Shown one piece after another: positions 43,672 through 51,282 of a stretch of DNA of 64,000 bases (position 1 is the stretch's first letter; each line of letters starts with the position of its first letter). The stretch spans positions 176,138 through 240,137 of the forward strand of contig CAZBPM010000003.1 in assembly GCA_964493785.1 (NCBI GenBank), read 5' to 3'. Origin of the DNA: Hyphomicrobium_A sp964493785 (lineage in GTDB: Bacteria > Pseudomonadota > Alphaproteobacteria > Rhizobiales > Hyphomicrobiaceae). Under the pieces are notes generated by a model. It made no database searches. It saw nothing but the letters and a program-made list of their open reading frames with translations, and was not told the DNA's origin. The position numbers and the translations under genes were made by a program.

Positions 43672-43900
43672 CATGTATTCCCCCAGCGGCGTCGCCTGCC
43701 GTGCCGCGGGTCAATTCTTCCAGCTTCCGCCTGAGCGCGTGGTAAACGGTGCCCAGCATTGACTGACACACGTCAGAGGATAGACGCGCAGCACTTCGCG
43801 CATTTTGACGCACCGAACCCCGTCCACAGAGCGGACGCGCGCGGTCTACAGCGGATGCTCAGGCGAGAGCCACGTCGAGATGTTCCCATCCGCGGCTTAG

Positions 43901-44824
43901 CTACGTGGGTGGTAGGGGCTTGCTGCGCCAATGCTCGGCGACGAGCTTCAGGTTCGCCGCGTGCACCTCGCGATAAGGCTCGAAAGGATTGACCCAGCCC
44001 TTGGCGGCTAGATCGCCGATGTAGTCCTCTAGCGTGCCGTCGAGATAGTCAGCGTCGTGCGACCTCTGCAGCATCGCCGTCACGTAGGCGATGGTGGCGT
44101 CGATCAGATTCTTGTCGTAACCGCCGCCCATGATCACGCGCGGGTCGCCATGGTTGGGATAGATGCGCTTGAAATCCCAGGTGCGCATCTCCTTCAAATC
44201 TTCGAGGTGACGCGGCAGGCTCTCGATTTCGATCATGTAGGTGATCGGGTCTTCGAGCGTATCGCCGGCCAGCAGGATTTTGTCCCGAGGGATGAGGATC
44301 ACGCAGCCGTCAGCGCTGTGAATGTTGCGCAGGCGAAGTTCGAGCGTGATGTCGCCGATGGTCATGTTGTGGCGGTCATCGAACACGACATTCGGCGCCC
44401 GAATGGATTGGATCGCTGGCGGCCCCCAAAGCGTGCCGGCTTCGATCGCGGCCTTGTGCTCGGCGATGGCCTCGGCGGTAAGGCGCGTAGACACCACATC
44501 GCAATCGGCGAACACCGCGTCGCCGGCGATATGGTCGAGATGCCAGTGGCTATAGACGACGGTAAATTTTCGGATGCCGTTGGCCTCGAGATAGCCGCGC
44601 ATCCAGCGCGCCTGCTCGATGGTGGTGCAGGTGTCGTAGACGATGGCTTCGTCGCCGCGGTGGATGACATAGGTCGCGATGCCAAGCTTCATGGCGGAAT
44701 CGTCGACCCAGTTCCATTCGGCGAACGCGCGATATGCGGGATCGCGGCCGGCATAGAAGACGGTGAGGTAGTCGGTCAGCGCGTGAACGCGCAGGGGCGG
44801 ATCGGTTTTGGCCTCTGTGGACAC
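43901..44824 (-). CDS. Metallo-beta-lactamase-fold hydrolase
   Basis: A 307-residue protein with the dizinc signature SHWHLDHIAGD (His93, His95, Asp97, His98), a later HSADGCVILIPRDKILLAGDTLED (bridging Asp) and FKRIYPNHGDP (His). The N-terminus lacks a signal peptide, so it is cytoplasmic. The subgroup (beta-lactamase-like, IYPNHGDPRVIMGGGYDKN) has no known substrate. It reads in the same direction as the globin-transducer gene, 230 bases upstream of it; a functional tie is not shown. Confidence 0.85.
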   Translation of the reverse strand: MSTEAKTDPPLRVHALTDYLTVFYAGRDPAYRAFAEWNWVDDSAMKLGIATYVIHRGDEAIVYDTCTTIEQARWMRGYLEANGIRKFTVVYSHWHLDHIAGDAVFADCDVVSTRLTAEAIAEHKAAIEAGTLWGPPAIQSIRAPNVVFDDRHNMTIGDITLELRLRNIHSADGCVILIPRDKILLAGDTLEDPITYMIEIESLPRHLEDLKEMRTWDFKRIYPNHGDPRVIMGGGYDKNLIDATIAYVTAMLQRSHDADYLDGTLEDYIGDLAAKGWVNPFEPYREVHAANLKLVAEHWRSKPLPPT

Positions 44825-44894
44825 GAGATATTGCCCTCCGATCGCGATGCGAAGCCGGGAGCGCTGGACAGCAGCTCCCGGTCTGATGCGCTGA

Positions 44895-46127
44895 TCAGCC
44901 TTTGCGGTCGCGCTGGCCGAGGGTGCGCAGGCGGAGCGCGTTGAGCTTGATGAAGCCGGCTGCGTCCTTCTGGTCGTAGGCTCCCTTGTCGTCCTCGAAA
45001 GTGACGAGCGTCGAGGAATAGAGCGTCTTCGGGCTCTCGCGGCCGATGACGATGACGTTGCCCTTGTAGAGCTTGAGCGTGACCTCGCCCTCGACGTGCT
45101 CCTGGCTCTTGTCGATGGCGGCCTGCAGCATCTCGCGCTCGGGCGAGAACCAGAACCCGTAATAGATGAGCTCGGCGTAGCGCGGCATCAACTCGTCCTT
45201 CAGGTGCATGGCACCGCGGTCGAGCGTGATCGATTCCATGGCACGATGCGCGGCGAGCAGGATGGTGCCGCCGGGCGTTTCGTAGACGCCGCGCGACTTC
45301 ATGCCGACGAAACGGTTCTCGACGAGATCGAGGCGACCGATGCCGTTGTCGCGGCCGTAGTCGTTCAGCGTGGCGAGCAGATTCGCCGGGCTCAGCGGGT
45401 TGCCGTTGACGGATACGGCGTCGCCCTTCTTGAAGCCGATGGTGATGACGGTCGGCTTATCCGGCGCCTCTTCGGGCGAGATCGTGCGCTGGAAAACATA
45501 GGACGGCGGCTCGACGTTCGGGTCTTCGAGAACTTTGCCTTCCGAGGACGAGTGCAGAAGATTTGCGTCGACCGAGAACGGTGCCTCGCCGCGCTTGTCC
45601 TTGGCGATCGGGATCTGGTTCTCTTCGGCGAAGGCGATCAGGTCCTCGCGGCTCTTAAACTGCCAGTCGCGCCAGGGGGCGATGATGCGGATCGACGGCT
45701 CGAGCGCGTAGTACGACAGCTCGAAGCGGACCTGATCGTTGCCCTTGCCGGTGGCACCGTGGCAGACGGCGTCGGCGCCAGTGGCCCGCGCGATATCGAT
45801 CTGCTTCTTGGCGATGAGGGGGCGGGCGATGGAGGTTCCGAGCAGGTAGACGCCTTCGTAGAGCGCGTTGGCGCGGAACATCGGGAAGACGTAGTCGCGA
45901 ACGAATTCCTCGCGCAGGTCCTCGATGTAGATGTTCTCCGCCTTGATGCCGAGCATCAGCGCCTTCTCGCGCGCCGGGTCCAGCTCGCCGCCCTGGCCGA
46001 GATCGGCGGTAAAGGTGACGACCTCAGCGCCGTAGGTCTGCTGCAGCCACTTCAGGATGATCGACGTATCAAGGCCGCCGGAGTAGGCGAGCACGACCTT
46101 TTTGATCTGCTTGGGCTTGGAGGTCAT
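44895..46127 (-). CDS. argG: Argininosuccinate synthase
   Basis: A 410-residue enzyme joining citrulline and aspartate with ATP, the penultimate step of arginine synthesis. The ATP loop is KVVLAYSGGLDTSIILKWLQ; other marks are TFTADLGQGGELDPAREKA, GTSIARPLIAKKQ, CHGATGKGNDQVRFEL and LENRFVGMKSRGVYETPGG-type residues. MTSKPKQIKK at 46127 is the usual N-terminus; the frame is open 32 codons further. ArgJ is encoded 33 kb away, so the pathway is scattered. Confidence 0.98.
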   Translation of the reverse strand: MTSKPKQIKKVVLAYSGGLDTSIILKWLQQTYGAEVVTFTADLGQGGELDPAREKALMLGIKAENIYIEDLREEFVRDYVFPMFRANALYEGVYLLGTSIARPLIAKKQIDIARATGADAVCHGATGKGNDQVRFELSYYALEPSIRIIAPWRDWQFKSREDLIAFAEENQIPIAKDKRGEAPFSVDANLLHSSSEGKVLEDPNVEPPSYVFQRTISPEEAPDKPTVITIGFKKGDAVSVNGNPLSPANLLATLNDYGRDNGIGRLDLVENRFVGMKSRGVYETPGGTILLAAHRAMESITLDRGAMHLKDELMPRYAELIYYGFWFSPEREMLQAAIDKSQEHVEGEVTLKLYKGNVIVIGRESPKTLYSSTLVTFEDDKGAYDQKDAAGFIKLNALRLRTLGQRDRKG

Positions 46128-46382
46128 GGGGAGCTCATTATGAGATGGGGCACGGCGTCCAGACGATAGACGCTCCGCCCTGTACGTCATTCCGCCCGAC
46201 AGTTCCACATCGATGCGCACCATGTCGCGCGGATCCCGTACGCGGGCCGGTGAGCGTATGTGCGGGTGTTGTGCTCAGAATGCATCATGTGTCTAGCGTA
46301 AGCGCATACGCGTTGGGAAGGCTGTTCAATTCCGCAAGTGTTCTTGATATATTCTCACTGTTGGTTTGGGGAGATTTTGTCC

Positions 46383-46646
46383 ATGCGTTTGAGGATCTGG
46401 CGCGCCGCCGCAATGGTCGCCGCGTCGTTGGCATTTTGCGCCGTGGCCGTCGCGGCCGAAGAGAAGAAGCCTACCGTAGTCGAAAAGGCAGCACCGTCGC
46501 CGTGTAAAGGGCTCGACAACGCAGCATGCACGGCGAAGGCCGAATGCTCGTGGATCAAAGAGACCAAGATGAAGAACGGCAAGATGCGCAAGGCGTACTG
46601 CCGGAAGAAGTCGACGCGGTCCGCGCAAACGAAAAAGCCAACCTAG
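46383..46646 (+). CDS. Small secreted cysteine-containing basic protein
   Basis: An 87-residue precursor. The signal peptide MRLRIWRAAAMVAASLAFCA... is probably cut after VAVA. The mature part has four cysteines in PCKGLDN, AACTAKAECSW and AYCRKKS, a spacing that suggests two disulfides, and a Lys/Arg-rich end. No family recognised. A GGGGAG lies nine bases before the ATG. DsbB elsewhere in the window could support such disulfides. The downstream hairpin CGCTGCCG/CGGCAGCG at 46654-46695 may serve as a terminator. Confidence 0.68.
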   Translation: MRLRIWRAAAMVAASLAFCAVAVAAEEKKPTVVEKAAPSPCKGLDNAACTAKAECSWIKETKMKNGKMRKAYCRKKSTRSAQTKKPT

Positions 46647-46700
46647 AGCACGACGCTGCCGAAGCCCGCCGGCACTTCCATTGAGGCCGGCAGCGGTGCG

Positions 46701-47408
46701 TCAGTGCAGCTTCATGGCCGTGAGCATGGTGCCCACGTTCAGCGGCACGGCTGCGAATAGCGTCAGCATGTCGGTTGGCGGCCAGACGTTACCGCCGGCG
46801 GCATGGCCACCCTCTGATTGGTAGGAAGCGAACGCCTGCTTGATCGAGCGGCGCGCGATCTCGGCCGCGTCGAGCACCGCGGCATTCGCCTCAGCCGTCG
46901 GCCATGCGACGGCCTGGGGCACGCCCTGGGACATCATCATGAATGCCATCGGCCATGCGGCGGTCGGCGGCATGAACGGGAATGTCGTCAGCCACGCCGC
47001 CATCGGATTCGCGGGGCTGGGCGCGGGCTTGACGGGTGTTGCACTCAGCGCGGTCAAGGCGCCGCTCATCACCTCGGCGAACTGAGACATGGCCTCCCAC
47101 GGGTTCGTCGGCAGGGAGGGCGCCTTGGGCGGTGGCGGCGGGGCGGGCTGCGGGAGAGCCCACAGGAACGGATTGAACAGCGCCATCGGCGTGGTGGCGG
47201 CCGGGGATTTTGATGCCGGGGCCAACGGAACTGGCCATTGCCACGTTGCAGGCTCGCGCTTGGGCTCTGGTGATTGCAGCACGGCGGACCAGAAACCCAT
47301 GACCTGATCGGCCATGGCGGCGTAAGCGGCGGTGGTGGCAGCCGAATATCCGAAGGCGGCATCGGTGCAGTGGCGCGCAAAGCGCTGCTGGAGCTCAGGG
47401 TCGAGCAT
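46701..47408 (-). CDS. Hypothetical Pro/Ala/Met/Trp-rich protein
   Basis: A 235-residue protein, unrecognised. N-terminal helix-forming part (LDPELQQRFARHCTDAAFGYSAATT), a proline-rich centre (PQPAPPPPPKAPSLP), repeated hydrophobic aromatic stretches (MALFNPFLWALP, FPFMPPTAAWPMAFMMM) and a C-terminal helix pair. The composition recalls phasin-like or surface-active granule proteins, but that is only a guess. GAGAGG lies seven bases before ATG 47408. It is convergent with the small cysteine protein gene. High proline and methionine content makes it unlike its neighbours. Confidence 0.6.
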   Translation of the reverse strand: MLDPELQQRFARHCTDAAFGYSAATTAAYAAMADQVMGFWSAVLQSPEPKREPATWQWPVPLAPASKSPAATTPMALFNPFLWALPQPAPPPPPKAPSLPTNPWEAMSQFAEVMSGALTALSATPVKPAPSPANPMAAWLTTFPFMPPTAAWPMAFMMMSQGVPQAVAWPTAEANAAVLDAAEIARRSIKQAFASYQSEGGHAAGGNVWPPTDMLTLFAAVPLNVGTMLTAMKLH

Positions 47409-47508
47409 CGTAATACCTCTCATTGCCCCCACAGCACGCAACAATGGAAGGTTAGTCGGTTCGTTGCGACGCAACAACAGAATTGCGCGTGGAGCGGTGG
47501 CGTTGAGC

Positions 47509-48000
47509 CTATGTCGGCTGGGCAACCGTGCTGGCGTCCCCAGGAGCCGATGGCGGCGGAGCGGCAGCGGGTGACCGGCGGCCACCGGCACCACGGCCGG
47601 CGAAAAGCCAGTAGGTCAGGCCGGAAAGGACACCAACGGTGCCAAAGGCGATAAGGGCATAGTCGTTGAGGATGGAAGGTTGTCCCGGCACCTCATTGAG
47701 GTAGACCGCAGCGAGCCCGCCGAGCGAGATCACCGCTCCGACCAGCGCGTAGTAGAGCCACGAGCGAATGCGCGTCAGCTCGGCCACGCCAAGTGCGATG
47801 AGGGCGAAGGGGGCGGCGAAAATCGCCGAGTGAGTGGCGGCAAGCAGAGCCAGGATGCCGGCATTGCTGAGCTGCTCCGTCTGCGCGTCGGCGGGGAGGT
47901 TGGCGATGGCGGCAGGGTTCACGACGAAGGCGACGGTCGCCGCGCCCGCCACGAGGCAGGCGATCGCAAAGCCAAAGAGAACGCGCAGCAGCGTGAGCAT
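47509..48000 (-). CDS. Four-helix membrane protein, paralogue A
   Basis: A 163-residue protein with four predicted membrane helices and a proline/alanine-rich C-terminal tail. The segment GVAELTRIRSWLYYALVGA and the end GLTYWLFAGR match the protein encoded at 49112-49537 (IVGEIARIRSIIYYVAGGG and GFVYWLIAGR), so the two are paralogues. I do not know a function. It begins 149 bases beyond the phytanoyl-CoA dioxygenase-like gene, in the same direction. Confidence 0.7.
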   Translation of the reverse strand: MLTLLRVLFGFAIACLVAGAATVAFVVNPAAIANLPADAQTEQLSNAGILALLAATHSAIFAAPFALIALGVAELTRIRSWLYYALVGAVISLGGLAAVYLNEVPGQPSILNDYALIAFGTVGVLSGLTYWLFAGRGAGGRRSPAAAPPPSAPGDASTVAQPT

Positions 48001-48148
48001 GGGGTCAGCCCCTCGTTTCCACCCTGGGGGGAGCTTACAGGCGCCGGGTTGCCTGCCTCAACCCTAAATGGCGGGTCTGCCTAATACCTGGCCTGGCGCA
48101 TCCGGGAGCTGGGGCGGCCGGGGACAGCTTAATGCCCCGGCCGCGTCA

Positions 48149-48937
48149 TTAAAACCTGAGACCGCAAGCCTTGCGAATGGCGATCTGAACCGGCGAGGGC
48201 GGCAACGCGGGCGAGAACTCGCCAGTCGGAATGAGCGGCGGCTGCGCCATGAAGCGCGGCCGACGTCCGCGATGCGCCTGCGCCGCGTGAACGACGAAGG
48301 GATGGCAGAGGTAGACTGTGCCCGCCGATCCGGTGGCCAGCGCGACCTCGCAAGCCTGCGTGGATGAGTATCCATTGGCAGAGAGCTGTCTCAGACTCGC
48401 CCCAGCCCGGCCAAAGGGCAGCAGCTCACGCGCAACGGCGGCGTGGGAGCCCTTGCGCAATCTCGTCGGCGCATCATCGGCGCCGACGTCGGAGAGCAGG
48501 AACAACATCAGCAAGGCGCGTCCGCGGCTGGTGACGTTGACACGCCACTCCATGAAATCGGGGTTACTCTGTCCGAAGCTCATGTCGACGTGCCAGCCGT
48601 CGTCGGCGGGCGGAATGGAGGAAGGAAAACGGATCGGGAAGGTTCCGAGCCCTAACGGCACAACCCAGCGCCCGGGGCCGACAAGCTGATCATACGCCGC
48701 GTGCAGCGACGCGGTATTTGCCGCTTCAACAAAGGGGCGGGAGGACTTGCTCGCGACCCTGATGACCGGCTCGGTCCATATTTTTGGCTGGTCCGGCGAG
48801 AGGCCGATCTCGGCCCACAGCTCGCGAGTGCACTGCGCGGCAAGTTCGGCGCTGAAGGCGCCGTCGATTCTCACAAAGCCGTCGTCGATGAAACTTTGAA
48901 CCTGACGTGGCGTCAGGCCGTGCTCGTTGTCTGGCAT
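48149..48937 (-). CDS. Phytanoyl-CoA dioxygenase (PhyH)-family Fe(II)/2-oxoglutarate oxygenase
   Basis: A 262-residue cupin-fold oxygenase. The iron triad is His116-x-Asp118 in GWHVDMSFG and His217 in CHPFVVHAAQ; Arg228, eleven residues after the distal His, sits where the 2-oxoglutarate-binding Arg lies in human PHYH. Substrates of bacterial PhyH proteins vary (natural products, lipids, ectoine), so none is claimed. Start ATG 48937 has GGAG seven bases upstream; ATG 48943 is too close. It lies between two paralogous membrane-protein genes. Confidence 0.82.
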   Translation of the reverse strand: MPDNEHGLTPRQVQSFIDDGFVRIDGAFSAELAAQCTRELWAEIGLSPDQPKIWTEPVIRVASKSSRPFVEAANTASLHAAYDQLVGPGRWVVPLGLGTFPIRFPSSIPPADDGWHVDMSFGQSNPDFMEWRVNVTSRGRALLMLFLLSDVGADDAPTRLRKGSHAAVARELLPFGRAGASLRQLSANGYSSTQACEVALATGSAGTVYLCHPFVVHAAQAHRGRRPRFMAQPPLIPTGEFSPALPPSPVQIAIRKACGLRF

Positions 48938-49111
48938 GCACATTCTCCATCGGCCGCCGCGCGAGCGGAGCCGTTGCGATCTGATTGGCGCGGTGCGCCG
49001 TGAACGACGTCGTCGTTCAGATCAGCGGGAAGAATGTGGACATGAACATCATGCCGTGAGCCTACAGCGGCTCAGCTTGGATGATCAAGACGGCCATAGA
49101 AGACGAACGGC

Positions 49112-49537
49112 TCAGGCGTTGCGGCCGGCGATGAGCCAGTAGACGAATCCGCCGGCAAACCCCGCCGTTGCGAAGATCTGCCAGACGATGGCTTCGGGTG
49201 CGGTGGTCGCGCCGGCCTGGCCGTAGCGGGCGAGCAAGGGAATAGCGGCGAGCGCCAAGCCGCCGCCGGCCACGTAGTAGATGATCGAGCGGATGCGGGC
49301 GATCTCGCCCACGATCACCAGAAGCAACGCCGGGATCAGTGTGACACTGGCAACAAGGATCAGCCCCTGGTCCATCACCGCGAAAACCTGGTCGGGATTT
49401 TCGATCTCGACCGGGTTCATATGCAGGAACGTGGTGACGCGCTCCAGGCCCAGAGTGGTGAATACGTAAAGACTCGCAATCGCGGCGAGGAGCATCGCGA
49501 ACGGCACGACGATCAGCAGGCGCCCGACAGTCCTCAC
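49112..49537 (-). CDS. Four-helix membrane protein, paralogue B
   Basis: A 141-residue protein with four predicted membrane helices (for example LLIVVPFAMLLAAIASLYVF and LILVASVTLIPALLLVIVG), ending VYWLIAGRNA. It is a paralogue of the protein encoded at 47509-48000. It has no ATG near its start: the GTG at 49537, five bases after the rlmN stop and with a GGAG upstream, is the best choice. Translational coupling with rlmN is likely. Function unknown. Confidence 0.72.
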   Translation of the reverse strand: MRTVGRLLIVVPFAMLLAAIASLYVFTTLGLERVTTFLHMNPVEIENPDQVFAVMDQGLILVASVTLIPALLLVIVGEIARIRSIIYYVAGGGLALAAIPLLARYGQAGATTAPEAIVWQIFATAGFAGGFVYWLIAGRNA

Positions 49538-49542
49538 CGGTG

Positions 49543-50751
49543 TCAGCTCCCGCTCGTGCCGGCATCGGCGCTTGCATGCACCGCACTCGCGCGCTGCTTC
49601 ACGCTCGCCGACTTGAGCTGTCCGCAGGCCGCGTAGATGTCGCGCCCGCGGGGTGTGCGCACAGGGCTGGCGTAGCCGGCGCGATTGACCACCTCGGCGA
49701 AACGCTCGATCTGCTCCCAATTAGAGCACTCGTATTGCGTGCCGGGCCACGGATTGAACGGGATCAGGTTGATCTTCGCCGGGATGCCGGCCAGCAGGCG
49801 TACAAGCTCGCGCGCTTCTGCGAGGCTGTCATTGACGCCTTTCAGCATCACATATTCGAAGGTGATGCGGCGGGCATTCGACAGGCCTGGATAGTTGCGG
49901 CAGGCGTCAAGCAACTCGGCGATCGGGTATTTGCGGTTGATGGGCACCAGGACGTCGCGCAGGTCATCGCGCACGGCGTGCAGCGAGATCGCGAGCATCG
50001 TGCCGGTCTCGGCGCCCCAGCGCGCAATCTCCGGCACGACGCCGGAGGTCGACAACGTGATGCGGCGCTTGGAGACAGAGAGCCCCTCGCCATCTGCCGC
50101 GACTTCCATTGCCGCTTTGACGTTGTCGAAGTTGTAGAGGGGCTCGCCCATGCCCATGAGCACGATGTTGGTGATCTTGCGGTCGGAGGACGGCAGCAGC
50201 CGGCCGTCTCCAGCGGGCTCGGCACCCTGCCAATCGCCGATGCGATCGCGCGCCAGCAGAATCTGGCCGACAATCTCCTGTCCGGTGAGATTGCGCACGA
50301 GGCGCTGCGTGCCGGTATGGCAGAATGTGCAGTTGAGCGTGCAGCCGACCTGGCTCGAGATGCACAGCGTGCCGCGTCCCGGCTCGGGGATATATACGGT
50401 CTCAACCTCGGGCGGCTTGCCGTCGCGGCCCTGAGCAGGAAGCCGCAGCAGCCATTTGCGTGTGCCGTCGACCGACACCTGCTCCGACACGATTTCCGGA
50501 CGGCCGAGAGAATAGCGCTCGGCGAGTGCCTGACGGAGTTCCTTGGCCACGTCGGTCATCGCGGAGAAATCGGTGACGCCACGCACGTAGAGCCAGCTCC
50601 AGAGCTGGTTGACGCGCATCCGCTGCTGCTTGTCGGGAACGCCGATTGCGGCCAGCGCAGCCTTGAGGCCGGCGCGGCCGAGGCCGGCCAGACTTGGCTT
50701 GGCGGCCGTCACGGCGTCGGCCGCTGGCAGATTGTCGAGGGCGAGTGACAT
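49543..50751 (-). CDS. rlmN: 23S rRNA (adenine-2503-C2)-methyltransferase RlmN
   Basis: A 402-residue radical-SAM enzyme that methylates C2 of A2503 in 23S rRNA (and A37 in some tRNAs). The cluster motif CTLNCTFC (Cys137, Cys141, Cys144) lies in SSQVGCTLNCTFCHTGTQ; other marks are NIVLMGMGEPLYNFDNV, ISLHAVRDDLRDVLVPIN and the C-terminal SPVRTPRGRDIYAACGQL with the catalytic cysteine. The N-terminal domain (RVNQLWSWLYVRGVTDFSAMT) is typical. Length is normal. Confidence 0.97.
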   Translation of the reverse strand: MSLALDNLPAADAVTAAKPSLAGLGRAGLKAALAAIGVPDKQQRMRVNQLWSWLYVRGVTDFSAMTDVAKELRQALAERYSLGRPEIVSEQVSVDGTRKWLLRLPAQGRDGKPPEVETVYIPEPGRGTLCISSQVGCTLNCTFCHTGTQRLVRNLTGQEIVGQILLARDRIGDWQGAEPAGDGRLLPSSDRKITNIVLMGMGEPLYNFDNVKAAMEVAADGEGLSVSKRRITLSTSGVVPEIARWGAETGTMLAISLHAVRDDLRDVLVPINRKYPIAELLDACRNYPGLSNARRITFEYVMLKGVNDSLAEARELVRLLAGIPAKINLIPFNPWPGTQYECSNWEQIERFAEVVNRAGYASPVRTPRGRDIYAACGQLKSASVKQRASAVHASADAGTSGS

Positions 50752-50808
50752 GAAAATCCGAGCGAATGGCGATCGACACTATCTAGCGATGCACCTCAAA
50801 TACAGCAA

Positions 50809-50836
50809 ATCCCCGAACCCTGCCGGGTCCGGGGAT
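50809..50836 (-). terminator. Intrinsic terminator downstream of the 66-residue gene
   Basis: ATCCCCGAACCC / GGGTCCGGGGAT with a TGCC loop and one internal mismatch. Read on the minus strand it is followed by TTGCTGTATTT, and it lies between the end of the small gene and the start of rlmN. Confidence 0.75.
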
Positions 50837-50870
50837 CTGCAAAATTCGTAGCTTGGGGCTCGCCCGGGGT

Positions 50871-51071
50871 TCAGGCGGCGGGCACCCAGCGTCCTGCGAC
50901 AAAGCCGAAGGCCACTGCGTCGGGGTGCAGCCGCGCGGACTGCCGCAGCTCGTCGACCTCTTTCACGTCGGCTTCACCAAGCACTTGGGGGCGGGCGGCT
51001 CTGACGACGTCTTGAAATCCGCTGAGAATGATCACTCTCTTACCGCGGACCTCTATCTTCGGGCATGCCAT
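50871..51071 (-). CDS. Small cytoplasmic protein, 66 residues
   Basis: A 66-residue protein (MACPKIEVRGKRVIILSGFQ...) without signal peptide or membrane segment and with no recognised family. An AGGAGGTG stands four to five bases before the ATG, and a terminator follows, so it is very likely translated as a single-gene unit. The sequence is mixed alpha/beta (KRVIILSGFQDVVRA, then DAVAFGFVAGRWVPAA). Confidence 0.7.
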   Translation of the reverse strand: MACPKIEVRGKRVIILSGFQDVVRAARPQVLGEADVKEVDELRQSARLHPDAVAFGFVAGRWVPAA

Positions 51072-51282
51072 GCGTCACCTCCTTGCGAGGAGATCAGCGC
51101 CACGGCTGGAAAGGCGTTTCGGGGGAGCTAGCGCCTACTCGTGGAGCAGTGAACCCGTGGCCAATACTGATCACCTACAACATTCACTATACGTGACGTT
51201 TGTGACACTCGAAATAACTTTCCGTTGCATGACCGTAAGAACAATGTTGACAAAATTGCAGCGTTGCTGCGGTGCGAAACGG

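Noticed and set aside
46654..46695. Hairpin CGCTGCCG / CGGCAGCG between convergent genes as a firm terminator
   Set aside because: The 26-base loop is long and there is no T-run on either side, so it is mentioned only as a possibility.
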